Part shown: positions 26,321-35,598 of the stretch, in pieces
Numbering within the stretch: the first letter of the stretch is position 1
Layout of the letters: every line of letters begins with the position of its first letter
From: Pseudokordiimonas caeni
GTDB lineage: Bacteria > Pseudomonadota > Alphaproteobacteria > Sphingomonadales > Kordiimonadaceae
Length of the DNA stretch: 64,000 nucleotides
Reading direction: 5' to 3'
Assembly: GCF_026719705.1 (NCBI RefSeq)
Contig: NZ_JAPPRR010000004.1
Location: 1-64,000 of the forward strand
Notes under the pieces: generated by a model
Databases searched by the model: none
Told to the model about the DNA's origin: nothing
Seen by the model: only the letters and a program-made list of their open reading frames with translations
Made by a program: the position numbers and the translations under genes

Positions 26321-27817
26321 TTATTCCGCTTCAAGCGTCAGCGGAATGTGGACCGTATTGCCACGGAAGTGAACAAGCAGCAGCACGCTTTCACGGCCTT
26401 CCGCCTCGGCGGCGTCAATCTTGTCGGCAACATCGGTGATCGAAGTTACCGGCTCCTGATTGACACGCATGATCACCGTGCCGGCGCGGATACCGGCCTG
26501 GAAAGCTTCCGAGCGGCGGTCGACGCGCACGATGGCAACGCCTTCCACATCGTCGGCAATCCGGTAGCGACCCCGCAGGTCGCCGTTCAGCGGCGCAAGC
26601 TCCATACCTTGCACCAATTCACGGTCCGACATATTGGGGCCACGCGGGCCGTCAGGTCCGTTATTGTCATTCTCGGCAACGTCGTCCTGCAGTTCGCCCG
26701 TTTTCACATTGATCGACATGCGCTTGCCCTGGCGGATGATATCCACCTTCACGGGCTTGCCGACCTCGGTGCGAGCCACTTCCTGGCTGAGGCTGCGGGT
26801 ATCGGAAATCGCCTTACCGTCCCATGCGAGGATGATATCGCCAGCTTCGATGCCTGCGGCCTTGGCCGGGCTGTCATCGAAGGTGCGGTTGACGATGGCG
26901 CCTTCCTTGATATCGAGACCAAGGCTCTTGGCGATTTCCTCGGTCACCGGCTCGATGGTCACACCCAGCCAGCCGCGGCGGATCTTGCCATGCTCTTTCA
27001 GCTCCTCGATATACCGGCGGGCATCGTTCGACGGAATGGCGAAGCCGATTCCCACGTTGCCGCCCGACGGCGAGAAGATGGCGCTGTTGATACCAACCAC
27101 TTCACCGGCCATGTTGAAAAGCGGACCGCCCGAGTTGCCCCGGTTGATCGGCGCATCGGTCTGGATGAAATCGATATAAGCGGAGCCGACCGGGCGGTTG
27201 CGAGCCGAGATGATCCCGGCCGTTACCGAACCGCCAAGGCCGAACGGGTTGCCGATCGCCATCACCCAGTCGCCGATACGGGCCTTGTCGGAATCGCCCC
27301 AGCGGACGAACGGCAGGTCGTTGCCATCCTCGATCTTGAGAAGCGCAAGGTCCGTCTTGCTGTCACGGCCCACCACCTTGGCCGGCAATTCCTCGCCGTC
27401 TTTGATGATGACCGTGATTTCGTCGGCATCTTCGATCACATGGTTGTTGGTGACCACATAACCGGCCTTGTCGATGATGAAGCCGGACCCGAGCGACTGG
27501 GCGCGTTGCGGCTCGGCTTCCTCTTCATCCATCCGGTCGCGGAATTCTTCCCACAGGTCGCCGAAGGGCATGCCTTCAGGCAACTGCGGCAGCGCACGGC
27601 GGCCGGGGCCGCGCAGCGTCTGCACGGTCGAGATATTCACGACGGCGGGTGACAGTTCGTCCACGAGATCGGCAAAGCTCTCCGGCGTACCACGCGCTTC
27701 GGCCCGGCTGATCCCGACGGCCAGGGTCGAGACGGCAGCGACTGCCATAAGCGCCGAGCGCAAGGTCATCCGGCGTCCATTCTTCGCTGTCAGGTTTCTG
27801 TTTTCGTAGGTGCTCAC
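26321..27817 (-). CDS. degP: Periplasmic Do-type serine protease DegP
   Basis: Protease and chaperone of the periplasm (HtrA family). The catalytic triad is intact: His126 (TNNHVIED), Asp156 (SKTDLALL) and Ser229 (RGNSGGPL). Two PDZ domains follow (about residues 265-355 and 400-490). A signal peptide ends near residue 41. The start is probably the GTG at 27817, because the GGAG site is 8 bases upstream of it and only 1-2 bases from the ATG at 27823. It ends the hflK-hflC-DUF2065-degP unit, a common alphaproteobacterial order, and is followed by a strong terminator. Confidence 0.95.
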   Translation of the reverse strand: MSTYENRNLTAKNGRRMTLRSALMAVAAVSTLAVGISRAEARGTPESFADLVDELSPAVVNISTVQTLRGPGRRALPQLPEGMPFGDLWEEFRDRMDEEEAEPQRAQSLGSGFIIDKAGYVVTNNHVIEDADEITVIIKDGEELPAKVVGRDSKTDLALLKIEDGNDLPFVRWGDSDKARIGDWVMAIGNPFGLGGSVTAGIISARNRPVGSAYIDFIQTDAPINRGNSGGPLFNMAGEVVGINSAIFSPSGGNVGIGFAIPSNDARRYIEELKEHGKIRRGWLGVTIEPVTEEIAKSLGLDIKEGAIVNRTFDDSPAKAAGIEAGDIILAWDGKAISDTRSLSQEVARTEVGKPVKVDIIRQGKRMSINVKTGELQDDVAENDNNGPDGPRGPNMSDRELVQGMELAPLNGDLRGRYRIADDVEGVAIVRVDRRSEAFQAGIRAGTVIMRVNQEPVTSITDVADKIDAAEAEGRESVLLLVHFRGNTVHIPLTLEAE

Positions 27818-27888
27818 GCACATCTCTCCTTTGATCAGTCAAAGTCCCGTGTTGGCCCCGGGAGGCTGCGGCGGGGTGAAAGCAAGCT

Positions 27889-28080
27889 TCAACCCAGCGC
27901 CATGAATATAAGAAGTGCACCTAACCCGGCTGCGGTCAAGCCCGCGAACCTAAGCTTTGCGGCGGGCAGTGCCAGAACTGCGACAAGCGCCTTGCGCATT
28001 CCTTCCGGAAAAAGCGCATAGGCCGCCCCCTCGATAAAGAGGGCGAGCCCGATTGCTGCGACGAGCGAGGTCCAGAACAC
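27889..28080 (-). CDS. DUF2065 small membrane protein
   Basis: A 63-residue protein with two membrane helices (about 5-22 and 44-60) and a central charged hinge (FPEGMRKALVAV), the features of the DUF2065/YjeT family. The family is typically found beside hflC, and this copy lies 12 bp after hflC on the same strand. The function is unknown; association with HflKC is suggested by conserved location. Confidence 0.85.
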   Translation of the reverse strand: MFWTSLVAAIGLALFIEGAAYALFPEGMRKALVAVLALPAAKLRFAGLTAAGLGALLIFMALG

Positions 28081-28092
28081 AAGGCCCTCGCG

Positions 28093-28974
28093 TTACTTCC
28101 TGCGCTTGCTGTTCCCGTTCGGATCAAGGAACAGATGGAAGAATTCGCTATCCGGCGAAAGCACAAGCCGGGTATCCGCTTTACCGAGCGTGGTCCGATA
28201 AGCTGCAAGGGTCCGGTAGAATTCAAAGAATTCCGGATCCTGCCCGTAGGCTTCGGCAAAGATGCGGGTTGCTTCGGCGTCTGCCTCACCGCGGACAATT
28301 GCGGCTTCGCGGCGCGCTTCGGCAAGTGTTTCGGCAACCTTCCGGTCGGCGATAGCGCGGATGGCAAGGGCTTGCTCCTGACCTTCTGCACGCTTTTCAG
28401 CCGCTTCCTGCTGGCGTTCGGTTTCCATGCGCTGGAAGATCGACTGGCTGTTGGCCGCCGGCAGGTCGACGCGCTTCAGGCGCACTTCCAGCACTTCGAG
28501 GCCAAGCGACGCAGCGCGTTCGTTGGTCAGTTCGGAAATCCGCTTCATAAGTTCAGAACGCGAGCCCGAAACAATGGCCGTCATGCGCTCGTTGGCTAGC
28601 ATCTGGCGGATCGAGGACTGCATGATCTTCTCGAGAAGATCCGACGCATTCGTTTCCGTGCGGGCCGCCTGATAGGTCTTCAGCGGGTCAGCAATGCGGA
28701 AGCGGGCAAAGCTGTCCACCACAAGACGGCGCTGGTCAGAGGCCAACACTTCCTGCGGGCGGACATCAAGGCTGAGGATGCGCTTGTCGAGATAGATGAC
28801 CTGCTCCACGAACGGCGTCTTGAAATGCAGGCCGGGCTCGATAACCGTGCGCTGCGGATCGCCGAACTGCACGACAATCGCCTGCTGCCGTTCATTGACG
28901 GTGAAAATCGAGGCACCGATCAGAAGGGCACCGAGGACGAGGACGACAACGCCCGAAATGGCTTTTGCATTCAT
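28093..28974 (-). CDS. hflC: HflC, FtsH-associated SPFH protein
   Basis: One half of the HflKC complex, which forms a large membrane cage around FtsH and modulates its proteolysis. The protein of about 293 residues starts with one membrane helix (about 5-27) and continues with the SPFH/band-7 domain (VVQFGDPQRTVIEPGLHFK), followed by a long coiled-coil. The ATG at 28974 has GGAG about 8 bases upstream; a GTG at 28983 would overlap the hflK stop (GTGA) and is a valid alternative. Confidence 0.94.
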   Translation of the reverse strand: MNAKAISGVVVLVLGALLIGASIFTVNERQQAIVVQFGDPQRTVIEPGLHFKTPFVEQVIYLDKRILSLDVRPQEVLASDQRRLVVDSFARFRIADPLKTYQAARTETNASDLLEKIMQSSIRQMLANERMTAIVSGSRSELMKRISELTNERAASLGLEVLEVRLKRVDLPAANSQSIFQRMETERQQEAAEKRAEGQEQALAIRAIADRKVAETLAEARREAAIVRGEADAEATRIFAEAYGQDPEFFEFYRTLAAYRTTLGKADTRLVLSPDSEFFHLFLDPNGNSKRRK

Positions 28975-28979
28975 GGCCT

Positions 28980-30083
28980 TCACTCCGCCTTCCCGGCATC
29001 GGCCGGTTTCGTCTTGCTCAGTTCATTCAGCGGCAGATAGGGCACGACGCCCGAGCCTGCGTTTTCGTCGATCACGATCTTGTCCATACCGGTCAGGATT
29101 TCTTCCATGGTTTCAAGATACATGCGCTTGCGCGTCACATCCTTCGCGAGCTTGTATTCGTTGTAGACGCTGGTGAAACGGGAGGCTTCACCCTGCGCAT
29201 TCGCCACGATACGGGCACGGTACGCTTCAGCTTCCTGCTTCATCTGCTCGGCAGTACCGCGGGCTTCTGGCACGACCTTGTTCGCATAGGCATCCGCCTC
29301 GTTCTTCATGCGCTGCTGGTCGGCTTCGGCGCGCTGCACGTCAAGGAAGGCGTCTTTTACCTCGGCTGGCGCTTCGGATTCGATGATCTGAACACGCAGG
29401 ACCTCGATCCCGGCCTTGTAGCTGTCAACCGTATCCTGGATCAGTTGCAGGGCATCGGCTTCGATCTGGCCACGTGCGGTGGTAATGATCGGGGTGATCT
29501 TGTTCTGGCCCACCAGTTCACGCATCGCGCTCTCGGAAACCGCCTTCACGGTGCCGTCGGGATCGCTGATATTGAAAAGATAGTTGCCAAGATCCTTGAT
29601 GCGCCAGACGACGTTGAACTTGATATCGACGATATTCTCGTCTTGCGTCAGCATCAGGCTTTCGTCGGTGGCACTCGAAGAAACCTGCCGCAGGCCCGGA
29701 CGGCCCATGGTGCCACGGCTGCCGATCTCGATGGTTTTCTCGTCGGTCACGCCGCGCACTTCCACGGTCTCGATCGGGAATGGCAGGTGCCAATGGAGGC
29801 CGGGGCCGGCCGATTCCGTCCATTTCCCGAACTGCAGGACAACTGCCTGCTCGTTGGTGCCAACACGGTAGAGGCCCGACATCAGCCAGATGAGAAGAAT
29901 GGCCAGGAAAATGATGCCTGCGCCCCCTTTGCCGCCCGGCAATGCGCGGCGAAGCTGGTCCTGGCTCTTGCGGATCAGATCGTCGAGCTGCGGCGGCTCC
30001 GAGCCGCCGCCACCCGGTCGGCGCGGTCCGCCGCCGCCCCAGGGGTTCGGCCTTTCGCCGTCACCGTTCGATTGCCAAGGCAT
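28980..30083 (-). CDS. hflK: HflK, FtsH-associated SPFH protein
   Basis: Partner of HflC. The 367-residue protein has a Gly/Pro-rich cytoplasmic N-terminus (GGGGPRRPGGGG), one membrane helix at about 50-70 and an SPFH domain beginning VVLQFGKWTESAGPGLHWHLP, then a long coiled-coil with the typical FTSVYNEYKLAKDVTRKRMYLETME. I chose the ATG at 30083 because GGAGGGAG lies upstream; the longer in-frame start overlaps a promoter-like region. A perfect palindrome and a TATAAT lie just upstream (30103-30131). Confidence 0.94.
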   Translation of the reverse strand: MPWQSNGDGERPNPWGGGGPRRPGGGGSEPPQLDDLIRKSQDQLRRALPGGKGGAGIIFLAILLIWLMSGLYRVGTNEQAVVLQFGKWTESAGPGLHWHLPFPIETVEVRGVTDEKTIEIGSRGTMGRPGLRQVSSSATDESLMLTQDENIVDIKFNVVWRIKDLGNYLFNISDPDGTVKAVSESAMRELVGQNKITPIITTARGQIEADALQLIQDTVDSYKAGIEVLRVQIIESEAPAEVKDAFLDVQRAEADQQRMKNEADAYANKVVPEARGTAEQMKQEAEAYRARIVANAQGEASRFTSVYNEYKLAKDVTRKRMYLETMEEILTGMDKIVIDENAGSGVVPYLPLNELSKTKPADAGKAE

Positions 30084-30102
30084 AGTTTTCTCCCTCCAGA
30101 TG

Positions 30103-30131
30103 GGGGCGACGCGTCGCCCCGACAGATTATA
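30103..30131 (-). promoter_or_regulatory. hflK promoter region: TATAAT and an 18-bp perfect palindrome
   Basis: On the minus strand a consensus -10 TATAAT (30126-30131) is followed after 5 bp by GGGGCGACGCGTCGCCCC (30103-30120), a perfect 18-bp palindrome that would lie from about +1 to +20 of the transcript. A matching -35 is not clear. The palindrome could be an operator or a 5' mRNA hairpin next to the ribosome-binding site. The rest of the divergent region to mrp contains AT-rich ATATATG repeats. Confidence 0.45.
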
Positions 30132-30230
30132 TGGCAAGCACTTAATATATGTACTGCCCCCACATATATGTTAGGCACCAGCCTGCTGCAATGTTTGCCG
30201 GCCAAGAATCCCATGCAAGGAAAGCCTTTC

Positions 30231-31292
30231 ATGTCCGATCTTTCCGAATCTGCCATCCGTTCTGCCCTTTCCGACGTCATCCGGGGCGAGGCCATCGCCG
30301 CCATCGTCATCGACGACGGCAATATCGGCATCGTCCTTGATTTCGGCAGCGACAAGCCCACCGACGCCGCTGCCGTGCGCGCCCGCGCCGAAGCCGCCGT
30401 GAAGGCAATGCCCGGTGTGGCATCGGTGAATGTGGTGATGACAGCCGCCAAGACGCCACCCGCCATGCCATCTGGCGGCATGAAGCTCGGCGCCCATGGC
30501 ACCCCGCCGCCACCGAAGCCGACGACCATTCCCGGTGTGCGGCACGTCGTCGCGGTGGCAAGCGGCAAGGGCGGCGTCGGCAAGTCGACAACCTCGGTGA
30601 ACCTTGCCCTTGCCCTGCGCGACCTCGGCCTCTCGGTCGGCATTCTGGACGCCGACATTTTCGGGCCGAGCTTGCCGATGCTTCTCGGCATCACCGAAAA
30701 ACCTTCCCTCAAGGACGGGATGATCCAGCCAATCCTCAGCCACGGCGTGAAGGCCATGTCGATCGGCCTCCTAATCGACAATGACCAGCCGGTGGTATGG
30801 CGCGGCCCCCGCGTGATGGGCGCCACCCAGCAGCTTCTGAAGGAAGTGGCGTGGGGACCGCTGGACGTGCTGATTGTCGACATGCCGCCGGGCACCGGTG
30901 ACGTGCAGCTGACCATGGTGCAGCAGGCGACCCTTTCGGGTGCTGTGATCGTATCGACCCCGCAGGATCTTGCCCTTATCGACGCCCGCAAGGGCCTCGC
31001 CATGTTCCGCAAGGTGAATGTGCCGATCCTCGGCATCATCGAGAATATGAGCAGCTATCTCTGCCCGGCTTGCGGGCATGAAGCCCATATCTTCGGCCAT
31101 GGCGGTGCGGCCGAAGCGGCAGCCGAACTGGACGCGCCTTTCCTGGGCGGTATTCCGCTCGATATGAAAATCCGCCTGAGTGCGGATGAAGGCAAACCGA
31201 TTGTGGAAAGCGCGCCCGAAAGCCCGGAAGCCGCCGCCTACAAACGCATCGCCAAGGCCGTGGCCGCGAGCCTCAGCGTCGTTCCAGCGTGA
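30231..31292 (+). CDS. mrp: Mrp/NBP35-family ATP-binding Fe-S carrier (ApbC)
   Basis: Cytosolic P-loop protein that carries or transfers Fe-S clusters. The N-terminal MIP18/DUF59 domain covers about residues 1-75, then a Pro-rich linker. The deviant Walker A SGKGGVGKST is at 111-120, DMPPGTGD is the Walker B-like region, and the cluster-binding CPAC pair follows near residue 280. The ATG at 30231 has AAGGAAA upstream; an ATG at 30213 is in frame and would add six residues. It overlaps folA by 20 bp tail-to-tail. Confidence 0.93.
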   Translation: MSDLSESAIRSALSDVIRGEAIAAIVIDDGNIGIVLDFGSDKPTDAAAVRARAEAAVKAMPGVASVNVVMTAAKTPPAMPSGGMKLGAHGTPPPPKPTTIPGVRHVVAVASGKGGVGKSTTSVNLALALRDLGLSVGILDADIFGPSLPMLLGITEKPSLKDGMIQPILSHGVKAMSIGLLIDNDQPVVWRGPRVMGATQQLLKEVAWGPLDVLIVDMPPGTGDVQLTMVQQATLSGAVIVSTPQDLALIDARKGLAMFRKVNVPILGIIENMSSYLCPACGHEAHIFGHGGAAEAAAELDAPFLGGIPLDMKIRLSADEGKPIVESAPESPEAAAYKRIAKAVAASLSVVPA

Positions 31293-31758
31293 CAAAGGCG
31301 TAAGCCGGGCGCCCATCTTCTGCCGGAAAACTTTCCCGAGCCACTTCGTGCCATTCCGTGGGGTCAAGCTCGGGGAAACTGGCGTCGCCGTCAACCGTGA
31401 CTTCCACTTCGGTCAGATGGATGCGGTCGACCTTCGGCAGGGCCTGCCGGTAGATGTCGGCGCCGCCGATCACCATCACCGTCTCGCTGGCCTCATGCGC
31501 CAGCGCGATTGCCGCGTCCAAGCTGGTTGTCACATCCACGCCTTCGCCCTGCCAGCCGGCATTCCGCGTCACCACGATGTTGCGCCGACCGGGCAAGGGG
31601 CGGCCGATGGACTCGAAGGTCTTGCGGCCCATCACCACCGGCTTGCCCATCGTGACCGCCTTGAAATGCTTCAGGTCTGCCGGCAGGTGCCACGGCAGGC
31701 CGTTGTCGCGTCCGATGATGCGGTTGGCCGCCATGGCGACGACGATTTCAAGGGTCAT
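31273..31758 (-). CDS. folA: Dihydrofolate reductase FolA
   Basis: Reduces dihydrofolate to tetrahydrofolate with NADPH. The 161-residue product has the family motifs near the start (IIGRDNGLPWHLPADLKHF), then GKPVVMGRKTFESIG and IGGADIYRQALP. The ATG at 31758 is preferred because GGAAAGTGAG lies upstream; an in-frame GTG at 31767 is weaker. Its usual neighbour thyA is 9.2 kb away on the same strand, separated by the sensor kinase and hydroxyproline genes. The end overlaps mrp by 20 bp. Confidence 0.95.
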   Translation of the reverse strand: MTLEIVVAMAANRIIGRDNGLPWHLPADLKHFKAVTMGKPVVMGRKTFESIGRPLPGRRNIVVTRNAGWQGEGVDVTTSLDAAIALAHEASETVMVIGGADIYRQALPKVDRIHLTEVEVTVDGDASFPELDPTEWHEVARESFPAEDGRPAYAFVTLERR

Positions 31759-31788
31759 GGAACTCACTTTCCGGATCAGGTCGATGCG

Positions 31789-33675
31789 TCAGATCATCGA
31801 CATATCGCTGTCTTCGGGGTCGTTTTCCACCGCGATCAGCGGGAAATCGCACCAGAAGGTGGTGCCTTCGCCGACTTTGCTTTCAACCGAGATCGCACCG
31901 CCCATGCGGGTTGAAAGCTCGCGGCAGATGGCGAGGCCCAAGCCCACGCCGCCGAACGCGCGAGTGCGGGCACCGTCCACTTGAGAAAACCGTTCAAAAA
32001 GTGTCGGCAGCTTTTCAGCCGGAATACCGATCCCGGTATCCTGGACCGACATGCGCCAGCCGGGGCCGTCCGCACGCTCAATGGCAGTGAAGGCGATACG
32101 GATGCTGCCATGATTGGTGAATTTCACGGCGTTCGTCACCAGATTGATCAGGATCTGCCTGATCCGTAACGAGTCGCCCATGATTCGGGGGGGTAGGTTC
32201 GGATCAACCTGAAGGCTGAGTTCAAGCCCTTTTTCCTCGGCACTCTGGCCCAGCAGCGAGATGATGCGGTTGCCGACTTCATGAAGCGACAGGGGCGAGC
32301 GCTCGATCACCGTCTTGCCGGCCTCAAGCTTGGCGAGATCGAGGATATCGTTGATAAGCTGCAGGAGATGCGCCCCGCTTACGTGGATATCGTTCGCATA
32401 TTCGACATACCGGGGATCGCCGATGGCACCGAGCGACTGGTTCTTCAGCAGTTCCGAAAAGCCGAGAATGGCGTTGAGCGGCGTGCGCAGTTCATGGCTC
32501 ATTGTGGCCAGAAACTCGGACTTGGCCGTGTTCGCCGTTTCGGCATTGCGGCGCGCGTCATCCAGATCCTGGTTCAGGTGCTGCAGAAGCTTGTAATGCT
32601 CTTCCAGCTCCAGGTGCGCGTCCTTCAGCGCCTGCGTGCGGCGATTGACGATTTCCACGATCCGCTCGGCGCGGCGGGACTGCGAACCGATGATCACCAG
32701 AAGCAGGCAGCCGATGATGATCCAGGTGATGACCACAGCAACAGGCCGGCTGTAATCGAGCGGGAAGAATTGCGCAGGTGCCCACAGGGTCATGCGCCAT
32801 TCGCCGCTGCCGATCATGCGGGTTGTCTGGAACATATAGTCGCCGGGCTTCCAGGCATTCCTGTCAACAGGTTCCAGCTTGTCGCCGCGCACCACGAGCG
32901 ACAGCCCATAGCTTTCCGGCATGCCGACGCCATCGATTTGCAGGCCGTAACCTTCGAAACGCGAATCCGTCAGGAGTTCGGTTGAAACGTTCGCCATGTC
33001 GATGATCTGCAGGATGGCGCCTGCAAGGCGGGACTTTTCGGAACTGAAGGGCGTGATCAGGAGTACGCCGTATTCAACCCCGAAATAGTCGGCAGCCTGC
33101 CGGTCAAGCGGGGCCGCCAGGATACGCCGGCCTGCGCTAGCCTCCACGATCATGTGGCGGACCTGCGGCAAGCCAGCGAGGTCCATCCCGACCATATCTT
33201 TGGCTTTTTCGGCGTCGCGCCCCCATACGAAGAAGGCGGGGAAGCGGAAACTGCTTTCTGTTGCTGCCGGCATGTCGCGGATCGCAAAATTCTCGACCTT
33301 CAACTCCCGCGCCAGCGCGTTCACCCTTTCGTCGGAATCGGAGGTGGCACGCAGGGCCGCGATCACGAAGGCCCGGCCATTCGAAAGCGCCGCCTCGCTA
33401 CCGACAAAACGTCGGAACTGGTCGGCGTCCAGCCGGTCGACAATGTTATAGATGGCAAAAATGTTGCCGGCTGCCCGCAGATTTGAAGCGAACTGGCCGT
33501 TCAGGCGTTCGGCAAGGACGCCCGAGACAGCCTGAAAGCGTGCCTCGGCCACCTCCCGCGACACATTCAGCGCCTCGCGTGCCGTGATGGCCGCCATTGC
33601 CGCTGTCACCAGAACAACGGCCGCGTGAACCAGCAGACTGCGCACGTTTCTATTCTGGCGCTCCGCCAAGGACAA
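31789..33675 (-). CDS. CHASE-domain sensor histidine kinase
   Basis: A 628-residue membrane kinase. Membrane helices at about residues 12-30 and 310-330 enclose a large periplasmic region that resembles a CHASE-type ligand sensor (FQAVSGVLAERLNGQF ... GYGLQIDG). A coiled coil follows, then HisKA with SHELRTPLNAILG (His394) and HATPase with N, G1 (DTGIGI), F and G2 (GVGLGLAI) boxes. No receiver domain is fused and no response regulator lies next to it, so the partner is elsewhere. The intergenic region 33676-33907 holds no gene; a possible TATTAT lies near 33745. Confidence 0.88.
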   Translation of the reverse strand: MSLAERQNRNVRSLLVHAAVVLVTAAMAAITAREALNVSREVAEARFQAVSGVLAERLNGQFASNLRAAGNIFAIYNIVDRLDADQFRRFVGSEAALSNGRAFVIAALRATSDSDERVNALARELKVENFAIRDMPAATESSFRFPAFFVWGRDAEKAKDMVGMDLAGLPQVRHMIVEASAGRRILAAPLDRQAADYFGVEYGVLLITPFSSEKSRLAGAILQIIDMANVSTELLTDSRFEGYGLQIDGVGMPESYGLSLVVRGDKLEPVDRNAWKPGDYMFQTTRMIGSGEWRMTLWAPAQFFPLDYSRPVAVVITWIIIGCLLLVIIGSQSRRAERIVEIVNRRTQALKDAHLELEEHYKLLQHLNQDLDDARRNAETANTAKSEFLATMSHELRTPLNAILGFSELLKNQSLGAIGDPRYVEYANDIHVSGAHLLQLINDILDLAKLEAGKTVIERSPLSLHEVGNRIISLLGQSAEEKGLELSLQVDPNLPPRIMGDSLRIRQILINLVTNAVKFTNHGSIRIAFTAIERADGPGWRMSVQDTGIGIPAEKLPTLFERFSQVDGARTRAFGGVGLGLAICRELSTRMGGAISVESKVGEGTTFWCDFPLIAVENDPEDSDMSMI

Positions 33676-33907
33676 TTACCCCAACAAACCGCCCCGCATC
33701 TGCATGGAGCCCTTTCAAGGCATCCTGCCGCCGCGTGGGGCGAATAATATTCAAACGAAACATCTTAGTAACAAAAGTTGAGCCGGGCTGTCACCTCGGG
33801 ATTGTGTTTCATACGGCACAGCCGAAACGAAAAGACGGCGGCACCATTCCCGGCTATTCCGGTATGGCATAACCGATGACTGGAGCGCCAGCAACTTTGA
33901 GCATCGT

Positions 33908-34594
33908 CTACCGGGCGGCAAGCTGTTGCCGCAGGTCCTTCAGCGTGCCTTCGATATGCGCCGTCAGGAGGCTTTCTGTCAGTTTTCCGTCGCGCGAGAG
34001 CCAGGCATCCAGAAGCGCCTTGTGTTCCAGATGGGCGCGGTCTTCGCGGCCGGCGGGTTGCAGGTGGGCAATCACATAGCGTTCAGACAGGATTTCGAGC
34101 CGTTCCACCAGATTGGTCGTCAGCATCCGGCCAGCCGGGCGTACAAGCGACGTGTGGAAGGCCCGGTTGCGGGCGGCAACCTCGCCCAGATTATCGGCGG
34201 CTGCCCTGTCCAGCGCCTCGAACGCTTCACGCGCTGCGGCCTGATGCGGTTCGGTCGCGGCAAGGCAACCGGCAGCGGCGGCGGCGGGTTCGATCACCAG
34301 CCGCAGGGCGAAAATCTCATCGGCTTCGTCGGCGCTCATGGCGCGAACAAAATAGCCGCGGTTGGGCATGCTGACGATCAGCCCCTCCTGCTCCAGCCGG
34401 GCCAGTGCTTCGCGCAGCGGGATCTTGCTGATGCCAAGCTCGGCGGCCAGTACATCCTGCCGGATCGGGGCGCTTGTCGGGATACGGCCGGTGACGATCC
34501 GCTCCCGCATGATCTCGAACACACGCTCGGCCAATGTGCGGACCACAAGGCCTGTCTGGCCGGGCTCGGCTTCCACCTGCGGCAGGGTGCTCAT
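33908..34594 (-). CDS. GntR-family (FCD) regulator, probably of hydroxyproline use
   Basis: A 228-residue repressor with an N-terminal winged helix (LAERVFEIMRERIVTGRI and LAAELGISKIPLREALARLEQEGL) and a C-terminal FCD ligand domain (about 90-215), with the metal-type acidic and histidine residues of the family (for example FHTSLVRPAG and H181-H186 region). Its start overlaps the epimerase gene by 4 bp, so it is the last gene of the dapA-like/epimerase operon. The perfect palindrome at 36547-36562 is a likely operator for it. Inducer probably hydroxyproline or a breakdown product (inferred from context). Confidence 0.87.
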   Translation of the reverse strand: MSTLPQVEAEPGQTGLVVRTLAERVFEIMRERIVTGRIPTSAPIRQDVLAAELGISKIPLREALARLEQEGLIVSMPNRGYFVRAMSADEADEIFALRLVIEPAAAAAGCLAATEPHQAAAREAFEALDRAAADNLGEVAARNRAFHTSLVRPAGRMLTTNLVERLEILSERYVIAHLQPAGREDRAHLEHKALLDAWLSRDGKLTESLLTAHIEGTLKDLRQQLAAR

Positions 34595-35589
34595 GTCACA
34601 TGGAACCCCTGCCAGAAGGTATCGGCGCGGTCGATCCAGATGGTGTTAAAGCCGGTGGCAATCGCTGATCCTTCGATGGAGGGCACGATGGCCGCCTGAC
34701 CGCCGACCGTAGTTTTATCCTCGACCCGCCCGATGAAACGGCTGCAGATATAGCTCTCGTGAACGAAGGCATCCCCCTTGGCGAGTCTGCCGGTGGCCGC
34801 CAGATGCGCCAGCCGGGCCGAGGTGCCGGTGCCGCAGGGGCTGCGATCAATGGCCTTTTCGCCGTAGAAAACAGCATTACGACCGTCTGCCCCCTCACCT
34901 TTCGGCACATCCGCCCAAAGGATATGGCTGACACCCCGGATCGTGTCGTTTTCCGGGTGAACGGGTTCATAGGTCGCCCGAACGAGGCGCCGGATTTCCC
35001 GGCTGAGGTTCACAATGCGCGATGCGCCAAGGTCATCGAGGCTCGTGTAAGCCCCCTGCGGTTCGATGATGGCGTAGAAATTACCGCCATAGGCGACATC
35101 GATGGAAAGCGGTCCGAAATCAGGCACATCAATCCTGATGCCTTGGGCCGCAAGGAACGACGGCACGTTGCGGATCTTGACCGACGTGACCTTGTCGCCT
35201 TCCGCCTTGTAATCGATCTCGATCACACCTGCCGGCACCTCGACCCTGAGCTTGCCGGGGGTCGAGGGCTGGATCAGGCCGTGTTCAAGCCCGAAGGTCA
35301 CCATGCCGATGGTGCCGTGGCCGCACATCGGCAGGCAGCCCGAGGTTTCGATAAAGAGGATGCCAACATCGCAGTCCTCGCGGGTCGGCGGATACAGGAA
35401 ACCACCCGACATCATGTCATGACCGCGCGGCTCGAAGCAGAGCCCGGTACGGATCCAGTCGAAACGCGCCATGAAATCCTGGCGGCGTTCCGACATGGTA
35501 GAACCCTTGAGGAGCGGTGCACCACCTGCCACCAGCCGGACTGGATTACCAGCGGTGTGTCCATCGATGCAGAAGAAGGTATGGCGCAT
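34591..35589 (-). CDS. 4-hydroxyproline 2-epimerase (proline racemase family)
   Basis: Cofactor-independent epimerase, expected to interconvert trans-4-hydroxy-L-proline and cis-4-hydroxy-D-proline. The two catalytic cysteines are present: Cys89 in MCGHGTIG and Cys252 in SPCGTGTSAR. Having Cys at both positions fits proline racemase or hydroxyproline epimerase rather than the dehydratase, which has Thr at the second. The DapA-like deaminase and the amino-acid oxidase next to it favour the hydroxyproline role. Length 332 is normal. Confidence 0.88.
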   Translation of the reverse strand: MRHTFFCIDGHTAGNPVRLVAGGAPLLKGSTMSERRQDFMARFDWIRTGLCFEPRGHDMMSGGFLYPPTREDCDVGILFIETSGCLPMCGHGTIGMVTFGLEHGLIQPSTPGKLRVEVPAGVIEIDYKAEGDKVTSVKIRNVPSFLAAQGIRIDVPDFGPLSIDVAYGGNFYAIIEPQGAYTSLDDLGASRIVNLSREIRRLVRATYEPVHPENDTIRGVSHILWADVPKGEGADGRNAVFYGEKAIDRSPCGTGTSARLAHLAATGRLAKGDAFVHESYICSRFIGRVEDKTTVGGQAAIVPSIEGSAIATGFNTIWIDRADTFWQGFHVT

Positions 35590-35598
35590 GGCGGCCCC

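Noticed and set aside
26315-27652. 445-codon plus-strand frame opposite degP
   Set aside because: It is antisense to a full degP with catalytic triad and PDZ domains; the translated text is atypical.
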